From positions 1-64,000 of the forward strand of contig NZ_JAKJIC010000009.1 of assembly GCF_021864535.1 (NCBI RefSeq): 64,000 bases of DNA, in the 5' to 3' direction. Under the pieces are notes generated by a model that did not search any database, was not told the DNA's origin, and saw only the letters and a program-made list of their open reading frames with translations. The stretch comes from Oryzibacter oryziterrae (lineage in GTDB: Bacteria; Pseudomonadota; Alphaproteobacteria; Rhizobiales; Pleomorphomonadaceae). The position numbers and the translations under genes are program-made. This document shows positions 31,407 to 40,558 of this stretch, in pieces. Every line of letters starts with the position of its first letter. Positions within the stretch are counted from its first letter, which is position 1.

Positions 31407-34400
31407 TCATTCAGCGGCATGCGGTAACTGATGCTGCGGATCACGCGGCGGAGCGTCACCGTTGTCCGACACCAGCCTTGGCGCCATGGGTACCGGTGGT
31501 GGCGGTGCCGATTCCACCGTTGCCGGAGGGTTTGACGGTGGGGCAGCCTCCGCTTCCACAACGGGCTTGGGCTTGCGCACGTGGGCGTATGGATTGTGCG
31601 CCAGCTGCTCATGCGCATGCGCGTCCACATCATCCTCATCGGCCTCGTTGGGACGCACCAGGCGGTGGAACACGGCGGCAATGCCGCGGCTGATCATGTT
31701 CATCACCATGTAGAAGGACGGGATGAACACCAGTGACAGCAAGGTGGACACCACGAGGCCACCGATCACCGCGATGGCCATAGGCGAGCGGAACTCGCCG
31801 CCCTGCCCGATGCCGCGGGCTGCCGGCAACATGCCGGCCACCATGGCAATGGTGGTCATCACGATCGGTCGTGCCCGCTTGCGCCCAGCGTCGATCATCG
31901 CCTCCGTCTCGCTCAGACCGTGCTTTTCGCGCTCCACCGCAAAGTCCACCAGCATGATGGCATTCTTGGTCACGATGCCCATCAGCATCAGGATGCCGAT
32001 GATCACCGGCATCGAGACGGAATTGTTGGTGATCAGCAAAGCACCCACCACGCCGCCCACGGACAAGGGCAGCGTGCCGATGATCGTTGCCGGCTGGAAG
32101 AAGCTGTTGAACAGCAGGATCAGCACAATGTAGACGATCGTGATGCCGGAAATCATCGCCACGAAGAAGCTCGTGAAGATTTCCGCCTGGATCTCGGCGT
32201 CATCGGTATCCTGGATATGCACCCCGGCCGGGAAGGTCTTGACCGCCGGCAGGCTCTTGATGAGATCAAGCCCCTGGCCCGACGTGTAGCCCGGCATCAT
32301 ATCGGTGCCGACCTTGACCAGACGTTCGCGGTCATAGCGATCGATGGTCGATGGCCCCTGGCCGAAGGAAATGTCGGCCACTGCGGCGAGCGGCACTGCC
32401 CGGCCCGCCGTGGTCGGAACCTTCAGGGCCGCCAGCGTATCGAGCTGCCCCCGCGCCCCATCCTGCAACTCCACACGGATCGGGATCTGGCGATCCCCGA
32501 GCGTGAACTTGGCCAGGTTGGACGACGCGTCGCCCACGGTCGCCACGCGCATCGTCTGCGACAGCGTCTCCGCCGTGACCCCGAGCTCGGAAGCAATGTC
32601 GCGCTTGGGCCGGATCTGGATTTCCGGACGCGCAAACGACGACAGCGCGGACGGGTTCGACAGCATCGGCTGCTTGCGCATGTCGTTTTCAAGCGACGCG
32701 GCGGCCTTGGCAACGTCGTCGCCATTTTTGCCCAGTACGCCGAGCGTCGCCTCGCGGTCGCCGCGGTCGTTGACGAAGAAGAACCGGATATCCGGCACGG
32801 TCAGCAGCTTTTCCTGCACGACCAGCTGAACTTCCTTCTGCGACAGCGTGCGATCGGTCTTTGGCACCAGATTGACGATGACGGCCGCGCGCCGCGTTTC
32901 CAGTGTCCCTGTGGGCGATGTGCCGCCCATGACGAACACACTGGAGACCTCGGGAATGGTGTGCATCAGCGTCGAAATGTCGTCGGTCGTGGCCGTCGTG
33001 TCATCCAGCGTCGCACCAGGCGGCAGCTCGATGGACGTCACGATGCGCGCCTCGTCGGCGAGCGGCATGAAGCCGTCCGGCAGGTTCTTGGCTTGGCCAA
33101 GCGCCAGCACGAAGGTTGCCAACGAGAGCACAATGGTGATCGCCGGCATGATCGGCAGCTTGATCGCACGTCCGCGGACATGCACCACAGGCGACCACAG
33201 CGTCAGGCGGAGGAACCCGGTATACCCGCGGATGATGATGCCACCCTCGTGATCCTCCGTGTGCGGACGGTTGAACCAGGCCAGGAACAGACCAGCCACG
33301 ACAACGCCGGCGGCGGTGTAGAGGGCCGCCCGGCTCCAGCCGAAGCCGGCCAGCATCGCCGCACCGCGATCGAGCAGCGCAAGCGGGCCCCAATGCGCGG
33401 CCAGAGGCCCGTTGTCCAGGACCCACATGGAACCAAAATAGGCTACCAGCCCCACCGGCGCCAGGAAGACGATGTTGCGCAGCGCCGTCTTGGCAAAGCC
33501 GCGATAGAGCGGATGCCCGTCCGTGCCGTCGCCGAGATAGGGCGCCTTCATGAAATAGGCCGCCATCATCGGCGTGATCAGGCGCGCCACCAGCAGCGAG
33601 AAGAACACGGCGATGGCGACCGTCAGGCCGAACTGCTTGAAATACTGGCCGGGAATCCCCGCCATGAAGCTGACCGGCGAGAAGATGGCGATGATGGTGA
33701 TCGAGATCGCGATCACGGCGAGGCCAATCTCGTCCGCCGCTTCCAGCGCCGCCCGATAGGGCTTCTTGCCCATTCGTATGTGGCGAACGATGTTCTCGAT
33801 CTCCACGATGGCGTCATCGACCAGAATACCCGTCACCAGCGTGATGCCGAGCAAGCTGACAAGGTTGAGCGAGAAGCCCAGCATATCCAGCGCCCAGAAG
33901 GTCGGGATCGCCGACAATGGCAGCGCCACCGCCGAAATGATCGTCGCCCGGAAGTCGCGCAGGAACAGCAGCACCACGATGACGGCCAGCAACGCGCCTT
34001 CCATCAGCGTGTCCATGGCGCTTTCATAGTTGCCATAGGTATAGACAACGGCGTCGTCGATGCGGTGCATCTTGACGTCGGGATACTGTTTCTCAAGGTC
34101 CTCGACCTTGGCCCGCACCGCATCCGACACCGACGCATCGGACGCACCCTTGGCCCGATAGAGCGCGAAGGCCACCACCGGTCGGCCATCCAGGCGCGCA
34201 AAGGACTTGGGCTCTTCCCAAAGATCCGTGATCGTCCCCACGTCGGACAGGCGGATTTCGCGTCCGTCGCCCAGGGGAATGCGGGTATTGGCCAGATCGT
34301 CCATGGACTTGGCGCTCGACAGCGTCCGCACGGCCTGCGTCTGGCCGCCCACCTCGCCCTTGCCACCAGACAGGTCGATGTTGTTGGCCTTGAGCGCGGA

Positions 34401-35018
34401 GTTGACCTGCGCCGCCGTGACGCCGAGCGACATCAGCCGCGTCGGATCCAGTTCGACACGGATCTCCCGCTTGACGCCGCCCATGCGTTCGACACGCCCG
34501 ACACCCTTGAGGCTCTGCAGCTCGCGGATCACCACGTCGTCGACGAACCAGCTGAGTTCTTCCGGCGTCTTGGCCGGCGATTGCGCCGCATAGGTGAGGA
34601 TCGACTGCCCCTCGACGTCGATGCGGCGGATGATCGGCTCGTTGATCGCGCTGGGCAGATCGCCGCGAATCTCGGCAACGGCGTCCTTGACGTCATTGAG
34701 CGCCCGGTCGGTGTTGACCTCCAGCTGGAAGATCACGGCGGTCGTGGACTGACCATCGGTGATCTGCGAGGTGATGTGCTTGACGCCCGTCAGGCCGGAG
34801 ATCGCATCCTCGACCTTCTTGGTGACCTGCGTCTCCAGTTCCGAAGGCGCGGAGCCGGAGTCCGTGATGGTCACGGAGATCACGGGAACGTCGATGTTGG
34901 GGAATTTGGTGATCGGCAGGCGGGTGAACGACCAGGCGCCCAGTGCCAGCAGGCACAGGAACAACAGGATCGGCGGAACCGGGTTGCGGATCGACCAGGC
35001 AGAAAAGTTCCAGTTCAT
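31407..35018 (-). CDS. RND efflux permease (HAE1/AcrB-like), enlarged
   Basis: Proton-driven inner-membrane pump of 1203 residues, about 150 longer than usual for AcrB/MexB-type permeases. The first helix is near 10-32, the first large periplasmic loop runs to about 335, and TM4 carries the proton-relay pair Asp401-Asp402 in GILVDDAIVEIENI. Two features account for the extra length: a segment at about 492-595 between the two membrane halves with at least two extra hydrophobic stretches, and a Pro-rich tail of about 85 residues at the C-terminus, opening with an acidic, His-containing part. Its ATG overlaps the adaptor gene stop by 4 nt. The substrate is unknown. No outer-membrane TolC partner is in the window. 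Confidence 0.95.
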   Translation of the reverse strand: MNWNFSAWSIRNPVPPILLFLCLLALGAWSFTRLPITKFPNIDVPVISVTITDSGSAPSELETQVTKKVEDAISGLTGVKHITSQITDGQSTTAVIFQLEVNTDRALNDVKDAVAEIRGDLPSAINEPIIRRIDVEGQSILTYAAQSPAKTPEELSWFVDDVVIRELQSLKGVGRVERMGGVKREIRVELDPTRLMSLGVTAAQVNSALKANNIDLSGGKGEVGGQTQAVRTLSSAKSMDDLANTRIPLGDGREIRLSDVGTITDLWEEPKSFARLDGRPVVAFALYRAKGASDASVSDAVRAKVEDLEKQYPDVKMHRIDDAVVYTYGNYESAMDTLMEGALLAVIVVLLFLRDFRATIISAVALPLSAIPTFWALDMLGFSLNLVSLLGITLVTGILVDDAIVEIENIVRHIRMGKKPYRAALEAADEIGLAVIAISITIIAIFSPVSFMAGIPGQYFKQFGLTVAIAVFFSLLVARLITPMMAAYFMKAPYLGDGTDGHPLYRGFAKTALRNIVFLAPVGLVAYFGSMWVLDNGPLAAHWGPLALLDRGAAMLAGFGWSRAALYTAAGVVVAGLFLAWFNRPHTEDHEGGIIIRGYTGFLRLTLWSPVVHVRGRAIKLPIMPAITIVLSLATFVLALGQAKNLPDGFMPLADEARIVTSIELPPGATLDDTTATTDDISTLMHTIPEVSSVFVMGGTSPTGTLETRRAAVIVNLVPKTDRTLSQKEVQLVVQEKLLTVPDIRFFFVNDRGDREATLGVLGKNGDDVAKAAASLENDMRKQPMLSNPSALSSFARPEIQIRPKRDIASELGVTAETLSQTMRVATVGDASSNLAKFTLGDRQIPIRVELQDGARGQLDTLAALKVPTTAGRAVPLAAVADISFGQGPSTIDRYDRERLVKVGTDMMPGYTSGQGLDLIKSLPAVKTFPAGVHIQDTDDAEIQAEIFTSFFVAMISGITIVYIVLILLFNSFFQPATIIGTLPLSVGGVVGALLITNNSVSMPVIIGILMLMGIVTKNAIMLVDFAVEREKHGLSETEAMIDAGRKRARPIVMTTIAMVAGMLPAARGIGQGGEFRSPMAIAVIGGLVVSTLLSLVFIPSFYMVMNMISRGIAAVFHRLVRPNEADEDDVDAHAHEQLAHNPYAHVRKPKPVVEAEAAPPSNPPATVESAPPPPVPMAPRLVSDNGDAPPRDPQHQLPHAAE

Positions 35019-36205
35019 CCCTTGGCCCCCGTAACCTTGGCGATCTCCGCCTTCACATGATCGCCGGCGCGCAGGAAGGTGCCGGCCCGCAGCACGACGA
35101 CGTCACCTTCGGTCACACCACTCTTGATTTCCACCCGTCCGGCATCGCTGATGCCGAGATCAACCGGACGCGTCTGGACGACGCCATCCTTGTCGACAAT
35201 CTGCACAGAGGTCTCGTCGGACAGCGTGTTGACGGCTGACACCGGCAGCACCACACCGCGCGCACTCGCAACCTCGACCACAGCACTGGCGAAGGAGCCG
35301 ATCTTGAGTCCGGCGTCCGATGGCAGCGCAATGCGCGCCTTGCCAAGACGGGTGGTGGCGTCAACCAGTGGATCCACCAGACGAATGGTGCCTTCGATGG
35401 CCACATCCACGCCCGACGGCGTCACCTTCACCGTCTGCCCGGCCTTGAGGCGCGGCAAGGCGGTTTCGGTAACCTCGGCGTCCAGTTCGATCTTGCCGTC
35501 CTCGGCAATGACGAACATCGGCGTGGCCGACGACGCGGCAACCTGGCCGATCTTGGCGGCGCGGGTCAGAATGACGCCAGCTTTGGGCGCAATGACATCG
35601 GTCTTGGATTTGCGCAATGCGATCTCGGCGCGCTGGGCGTCCAGAAGCTTGCGCGCAGCCTCGGCCACCGCAAGGCCCTGCTTGGCAACCGCAAGTTGGG
35701 CATTGGCGGCATCGGCGGCAGCGACGCGCTGATCAAGCGTATCCTGCGACGTCACGCCCTTGCCGGTCAGCGTCCGCGCGCGATCAAGGGCAGTCTGAGC
35801 CTGAGTGGCCGATGCCTGCGCGGACAGGATCTGTGCGGCAGCCTGCGCGATCTGCGCCTCAGCCGAGGCAATCTGCGAGGCGTTCTGGGCCAGCGCCACG
35901 TCGATGGTGTCGGTGGCGAGCCGTGCCAGCACCTGCCCGGCCTTGACGGTATCGCCAACGTCGGCAAGCAGCGCTTCGATCTTGAGCCCCTCGACACCGG
36001 GCGTCACAGAGACTTCTTCGCGCGCGACAAGCGTGCCCGTGACGATCACCTTCTGGGAGAGATCGTCGGTGGCGGCGGTAATGACCGAAACCGTGGGGAC
36101 ATCCGGCGACGCCGCAGCCGAGGTGGGGGCCGGATCGGCCGCCAGGGCAGGCGCCGCAGTTCCCAGGACCGCCAGTGCGACAATCGTCATCCAAGTGCGT
36201 TTCAT
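35015..36205 (-). CDS. RND efflux periplasmic adaptor (membrane fusion protein)
   Basis: AcrA/MexA-type adaptor of 396 residues. A cleavable signal peptide ends around ALAADPAP (about residue 22), with no lipobox Cys. The barrel-sandwich halves (VTPGVEGLKIEALLADVGDTVKAGQVLARL and TDVIAPKAGVILTRAAKIGQVAA) flank an Ala/Gln-rich coiled coil at about 105-190, followed by the beta-barrel and a membrane-proximal domain. It is coupled to the RND gene by a 4-nt overlap and follows the TetR gene by 120 bp on the same strand, so the three probably form one operon. Confidence 0.94.
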   Translation of the reverse strand: MKRTWMTIVALAVLGTAAPALAADPAPTSAAASPDVPTVSVITAATDDLSQKVIVTGTLVAREEVSVTPGVEGLKIEALLADVGDTVKAGQVLARLATDTIDVALAQNASQIASAEAQIAQAAAQILSAQASATQAQTALDRARTLTGKGVTSQDTLDQRVAAADAANAQLAVAKQGLAVAEAARKLLDAQRAEIALRKSKTDVIAPKAGVILTRAAKIGQVAASSATPMFVIAEDGKIELDAEVTETALPRLKAGQTVKVTPSGVDVAIEGTIRLVDPLVDATTRLGKARIALPSDAGLKIGSFASAVVEVASARGVVLPVSAVNTLSDETSVQIVDKDGVVQTRPVDLGISDAGRVEIKSGVTEGDVVVLRAGTFLRAGDHVKAEIAKVTGAKG

Positions 36206-36325
36206 GATCTACCACCCAAAGTTCCCACGCGATCAGGGAACACAAACATTGCCAATTTGTAATGAACCGTCAGATGGGGCAGCCACCGGCTTCAGCCAAG
36301 AGGCGGAGCGCCCGAAACCTCACAT

Positions 36326-36940
36326 TTATTGCAGCACAGCCGCGATAATTCGTGTCAGCATCCTTTCGGTTCCTGCAAGATCCAAACCGCTTTCGCTGCC
36401 TGCGCGCATGGCCAGTCCGTCGCCGACTGCAAGAAGTGTAGACGCGACCAGTTCAACGTCGACATCGCCGCCAAACTCTCCTTTGGCTTGCGCTTCGGAA
36501 AGAACGGCGATGAACTCGGTACGTATCTCCTGCTCGATCCGCTTGAAGCCGACCGTCCCGCTGCGCAGTCCCTCGACAGCAACCTCAAGCTTGAGCTGAA
36601 GGCACTGCTGTTCCTCGAGGCCACGCAGATAAGCCATGCCGCAGGCGAGCAGGCGATCATGGATGCGCCCTTCACCATGCAGCAAGGCGAGAGCCCGTGC
36701 GCCCCGACGCGCCTCCTCGTCGACGATCGCTTCGATGATCGACTCTTTCGACGGGAAGTAGCGATAGAGAGCGCCTGGACTCATTTTTGCCGCCGCGCAG
36801 ATCTGCTGCATCGACGCGTTGTGAAACCCTCGAAGCGAAAAGCACGCGCGTGCAGCCTCGAGAATGCCCGCACGACGGCGATCCTGCGACGACAACTCTT
36901 CTTCCCGACAAAGCTCGGTCACCTGCAGGACGTCATGCAT
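36326..36940 (-). CDS. TetR/AcrR family regulator of the RND operon
   Basis: Repressor-type regulator of 204 residues. The N-terminal helix-turn-helix is typical: ILEAARACFSLRGFHNASMQQICAAAKMSPGALYRYFPSKESII at about 26-69. The C-terminal ligand domain is unassigned. A second in-frame ATG lies at 36936, so the start could be 4 bp shorter in position without changing the domain. It lies upstream of and codirectional with the adaptor and pump genes, and a perfect palindrome lies 22 bp before its ATG. Autorepression of the whole efflux operon, relieved by a pump substrate, is the likely logic by family precedent. Confidence 0.92.
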   Translation of the reverse strand: MHDVLQVTELCREEELSSQDRRRAGILEAARACFSLRGFHNASMQQICAAAKMSPGALYRYFPSKESIIEAIVDEEARRGARALALLHGEGRIHDRLLACGMAYLRGLEEQQCLQLKLEVAVEGLRSGTVGFKRIEQEIRTEFIAVLSEAQAKGEFGGDVDVELVASTLLAVGDGLAMRAGSESGLDLAGTERMLTRIIAAVLQ

Positions 36941-36962
36941 GCCAGTCCAGATCCAATCGAGA

Positions 36963-36978
36963 GCGAACGTTCGTTCGC
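36963..36978. promoter_or_regulatory. Candidate TetR operator (16-bp palindrome)
   Basis: Perfect 7-bp arms GCGAACG and CGTTCGC with a TT centre, 22 bp upstream of the TetR start. Size, symmetry and position are typical of AcrR/TetR autoregulatory operators. Confidence 0.75.
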
Positions 36979-37198
36979 ATTAACGCGCAGACCGGCCGCG
37001 CCGTCAAGGCACTGCGCCTCAACGGCCAGAGACTCGTGCAGGAGAATGAAAAAAGGCGAAAGCGGCGCCTACGGCTGATTGCATCCGCAAGACGCAGGAC
37101 TCGCATGGCGGATCATCGTACCGAGGAAAGGCAAAACGTGGTTAGCAATCCATGAATGAACGCCTGCCGACCCCGATCGGAGCACGTCCCGACCGGTA

Positions 37199-37390
37199 TC
37201 AAATGATCCGGGACCGAGGCGCGCATTTCCATTGGCGGATCATCCATTTGGGATGATTGGCCACCCAATCGGCCGCGGCGACCTGACCGAACTGGACGCA
37301 GGCGATTGGGCCACCATCAAACGAGAGCTTCTCATCTCGGCACTGGGTTGGGGACGACTGCATGCAGACGAGCAAAACGAGTTCGAGCAT
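37199..37390 (-). CDS. Small exported protein of unknown function
   Basis: A 63-residue protein with a hydrophobic N-terminus (MLELVLLVCMQSSP), three Cys in the body and a C-terminal HPKWMIRQWKC motif. I have an impression of similar small proteins (Cys-x-x-E/R...HPKW...W-x-C) being common in Hyphomicrobiales, but cannot name a family. The frame is open to 37516; ATG 37390 has AAAGGA about 8 nt upstream and gives the compact form. It is isolated in a gene-poor stretch. Likely periplasmic, with possible disulfides. Confidence 0.6.
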   Translation of the reverse strand: MLELVLLVCMQSSPTQCRDEKLSFDGGPIACVQFGQVAAADWVANHPKWMIRQWKCAPRSRII

Positions 37391-38127
37391 TGGAGAGTCC
37401 TTTGCTGTGAAACTCGAAGGGAAATGCACGACATGTGCCAAATTGTCACAGGACGATCGCTGGGGGAAAGGCCGTTTGCGAAGAGGCAGGGAAGCCTCCA
37501 ACGCCGCCGCCGCCAATCGACCGACATAAGATAAATTCCCGAAGACCGAATACGGATCAAGTTGTCAAAGCGGTGTTTCCGCTTGCCTCGGTCAAACAAG
37601 AGGTTCAAACTCTTCTTGTAGTCAACAGCAGATAGGGGTGTGATCCGGTGAAAAAGGCAAATGGATCGCCTATTGTCACAAGGTCAGGATGCACCATGAA
37701 CCAAGGAGTATTTTGGTCATTCTGATCTCTATGGGAAATGTCCTGAATAAATCAGAACCCACCGAAGAACTGTCTCCAGAATCGACGGCATCAGCAAAGG
37801 CGGATGTTGTCGAAAGCATGTGACTGACAATCGCGATCCGAACGACTTTGGCTCTGCAAATTCTGCCACTTTCTCGGGCACCCTCACGAAAATCAAGCAA
37901 CTGATGGCTTGAGGGGTGACCCGATCAACGGACGGGACCAGACCTGCGCAGCGAAACATCCCTCCCCCTGACAGATCGGGAGGCCCGGTCGCATGAACGA
38001 ACAAGGACCGGAATGGCGATCAGCGAAGGCCCCGACGGGTGCCGCCACGACAGGCACCCAGATTCTGAAACGGCCAAGGGGCCACCGCAAATCCAGCGGC
38101 GGCCCCTTTCGTTTTGGACGGACAGGG
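37391..38127. other. Gene-poor region with one strong hairpin
   Basis: 737 bp with no credible gene. The stretch 37500-37900 is AT-richer than the surroundings. A 13-bp stem with one mismatch, AAGGGGCCACCGC/GCGGCGGCCCCTT, lies at 38076-38108 and is followed on the plus strand by TCGTTTTGG. It could terminate the TetR gene at 38128 (minus strand), although its T-run points the other way. Confidence 0.5.
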
Positions 38128-38775
38128 TCAGGACTTGAGGCCGTAGGCTCTTGCAAAGGCGGCCAAGCCTTCGTCGACCATCGATTCGATGGTCTCTCTC
38201 GACGGATTCGGATCAATGGCAAACAGGGAGCGCTTCAGTACATCCGAGGTGCACAGGGCGATGAAGTGGCGCGCGGCCGCCTCGGGATTGGAACACTCCA
38301 TGCGCCCCGCGGCGACCATGTCCTCAAAATAGGCAGCCAGACGCCCAACTCCACGCTGGGGACCGGCGTTGAAGAACACACGCCCAAAGGCGGGAAACTT
38401 CTCGACAGCGCCCAAGACCATGCGGATGGACGACGTGTGATCGTGCATGGACAGAAGTTCGCAATAGTTGATTGCGATCCTGCGGAGTTCTTCATGCAAG
38501 CTGGCGCCGCTTGCATCGAAGGTGATCAGATTTTCCGCAAGTATCTGCTTTTCCTCGACGATCAGCGCCTCGAACAGCACGTCCTTGCTGGCAAAATACA
38601 CATAGAGCGTCCCCTTGGAGACACCCGCCGCCTTGGCGATGGCGTCCATGGAGGCGCCTTCATATCCCTTGGCCAGAAACACTTCCCGCGCCCCGACCAT
38701 GATCTGGCGGCGCTTGTCGCTGTCATGCCCAGGGGCTTCGACGGCCACATGGGCTGTTGTTGCATCACTCATCAC
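38128..38775 (-). CDS. TetR/AcrR family regulator, divergent from emrAB
   Basis: Regulator of 215 residues. The helix-turn-helix is at about 22-68 (IMVGAREVFLAKGYEGASMDAIAKAAGVSKGTLYVYFASK), followed by an AefR-like C-terminal domain. It is transcribed away from the emrA-emrB pair; the 433-bp spacer contains two related 19-bp near-palindromes next to emrA. The arrangement points to repression of the efflux pair. Two ATG codons open the frame (MMSDATT); either is possible. Confidence 0.9.
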   Translation of the reverse strand: MMSDATTAHVAVEAPGHDSDKRRQIMVGAREVFLAKGYEGASMDAIAKAAGVSKGTLYVYFASKDVLFEALIVEEKQILAENLITFDASGASLHEELRRIAINYCELLSMHDHTSSIRMVLGAVEKFPAFGRVFFNAGPQRGVGRLAAYFEDMVAAGRMECSNPEAAARHFIALCTSDVLKRSLFAIDPNPSRETIESMVDEGLAAFARAYGLKS

Positions 38776-39037
38776 CTCAACCCCTGCCTGATCGAAACGG
38801 CTGAGCCATTCAACAGGCCCTTTTGTCGTTCGACCGCTTTCCGTCCGCTCATTGACCGCTAGCCAGGATGATCCGCAAGCAAGGCCCGGGAATCACCCTC
38901 TCAGAATAGTGAACCACCGGCTTTGCGCTGAGTCCGTTCGCACGCTGATTGCGAGCCACCCGGAAGACAGCGCATTATCACGATTTTATGATCACTTATC
39001 TTGAACCATGTGACCAGAATTTCGCGCCGCAGCATAT

Positions 39038-39056
39038 TGACCGAACCGTTCAGTCA
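39038..39056. promoter_or_regulatory. Candidate TetR operator O1 upstream of emrA
   Basis: TGACCGAAC-C-GTTCAGTCA, 19 bp with one arm mismatch. It shares the half-site TGACCGAAC with the second copy 75 bp downstream. Confidence 0.7.
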
Positions 39057-39112
39057 TGCGATATCACGGTCAGACCTTAGGGGCAATACGGATAACGTAT
39101 CCCCTCAAATAA

Positions 39113-39131
39113 TGACCGAACGGTTTGGTCA
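39113..39131. promoter_or_regulatory. Candidate TetR operator O2 upstream of emrA
   Basis: TGACCGAAC-G-GTTTGGTCA, 19 bp with one arm mismatch and flanking A/T symmetry. It ends 77 bp before the emrA ATG, so it probably overlaps or follows the promoter. Confidence 0.72.
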
Positions 39132-39208
39132 TTCCTTCAATCGAACGCCCAGAACGCGCCGCTGGCCGAATGCCAGGAGCGGATAGGGACCCTTTTTGGA
39201 GCTGAACC

Positions 39209-40402
39209 ATGGCAAAGCGCGACGTTGAAGCTGGGGGAGCAGGCGGAGCCGTCCTCGAAGGCCCCGCCCCGCATCAGCCCTCCGAAGCGCCCAAGGCAGC
39301 GGCTCCGGCTGCGCCGGCGACGCCAACGCCCCAACCGGTTCGACGCAAGAAGTCCGGGATCGGACGCAAGCTGGTCTTGCTCGCCCTGCTCGGCGCGGCG
39401 GGCTACTACGGCTATCGCACCGGCGAAGCCTGGTGGACCGAAGGCCGCTTCATGATCGAAACCGACGACGCCTATGCGGCCGCCGACATCACCATGGTCT
39501 CGGCCAAGGCGTCGGGCTATGTCACCGACGTCATCGTCAAGGACAACCAGCCCGTCAAGGCGGGCGACGTGATCGCTCACATCGACGACGGTGACTACAA
39601 GCTGGCACTCGTCCAGGCAGAAAACGCCCTTGCCGGCAACGTGGCGACCATCGCCCGCATCGGCAAGCAGGTGGCGGCCGCCAACGCCCAGGTGGCCCAG
39701 GCCGAAGCCGGCGTCGCCTCGGCAAAGGCCAATCTCGCCTCGGCGCAGGCCACGTTCGATCGCCAGACCTCGCTCGTCGCTTCCAAGGTGTCGAGCCAGT
39801 CGCAACTCGATGATGCCCGCGCTGCCCGCGATGCCGCCGCCGCCAACGTGCAGTCGGCCGAAGCGGCGGTCACCGTCGCCGAAGCCAACATCGCCGTGTT
39901 CCAGGCGCAGCAGGTTGAGGCCGAACAGACCGGCAAGACGCTTGCCACCGCCGTCGACAAGGCCAAGCGCGACCTGAGCTTCACCGAAATCCGTGCGCCG
40001 ATCGATGGTGTGCTGGGCAACACCGCCTTCAAGATCGGTACCTATGTGACGCCCGGCCAGCAGCTTGGCGCGCTGGTGGCACTCGATACGGTGCACATCG
40101 ACGCCAACTTCAAGGAGACCCAGATCGCCCAGCTGGTTCCGGGCCAGAAGGTCAAGGTGACCGTCGACGCCTTTGGCAGCAAGAGCGACATCGAAGGCAC
40201 GGTCGACAGTCTGTCGCCGGCCACCGGTGCGGTGTTCAGCCTGCTGCCTGCCAACAACGCCACCGGCAACTTCACAAAGGTGGTGCAGCGCCTGCCAGTG
40301 CGCATCGCCTTGCCGAAGGACGTCGTTGAAAGCGGGCGCCTGCGTCCCGGCCTATCGGTGGTGGTTGCGGTCGACAGCCGGACGACGCCAGCGGCCAAGT
40401 AA
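39209..40402 (+). CDS. emrA: EmrA-like HlyD family adaptor
   Basis: Membrane fusion protein of 397 residues for an MFS multidrug exporter. An Ala/Pro-rich cytoplasmic N-terminus precedes one membrane helix at about 51-66 (KLVLLALLGAAGYYGY). The biotinyl-lipoyl-like half follows, then a long Ala/Gln-rich coiled coil at about 145-245 and the second half, with IRAPIDGVLGNTAFKIGTYV near 261. ATG 39209 has GGAGCTG upstream. emrB follows after 156 bp on the same strand. By family precedent it forms a periplasmic tunnel to an outer-membrane channel; no tolC is in the window. Confidence 0.92.
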   Translation: MAKRDVEAGGAGGAVLEGPAPHQPSEAPKAAAPAAPATPTPQPVRRKKSGIGRKLVLLALLGAAGYYGYRTGEAWWTEGRFMIETDDAYAAADITMVSAKASGYVTDVIVKDNQPVKAGDVIAHIDDGDYKLALVQAENALAGNVATIARIGKQVAAANAQVAQAEAGVASAKANLASAQATFDRQTSLVASKVSSQSQLDDARAARDAAAANVQSAEAAVTVAEANIAVFQAQQVEAEQTGKTLATAVDKAKRDLSFTEIRAPIDGVLGNTAFKIGTYVTPGQQLGALVALDTVHIDANFKETQIAQLVPGQKVKVTVDAFGSKSDIEGTVDSLSPATGAVFSLLPANNATGNFTKVVQRLPVRIALPKDVVESGRLRPGLSVVVAVDSRTTPAAK

Positions 40403-40558
40403 TCCGCTGCCACAACAGCTTGCGGCGCTGACAGGCTTCTCCATGTCCTTGCAGCGCCGCCCATTCCTTCTCTGACGCACCGTCCTGCGGGTCCTCGCCC
40501 ACCGGGCCGGATCTGACGCCGAAACATTCGATCGGCGATCCACTGCGAGCACGCCACC

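Larger units (their letters stand above)
38776..39208. other. Divergent regulatory region
   Basis: 433 bp between the TetR and emrA genes. The part near emrA holds two operator-like repeats, annotated separately. The part near the TetR gene shows no clear copy of them. No gene is seen. Confidence 0.6.

Noticed and set aside
31920-35060. Very long plus-strand open frame (over 1000 codons) opposite the RND gene
   Set aside because: It mirrors the RND coding frame; the His/Arg/Gln-rich composition is typical of an antisense frame in GC-rich DNA, and the RND protein has full family motifs.
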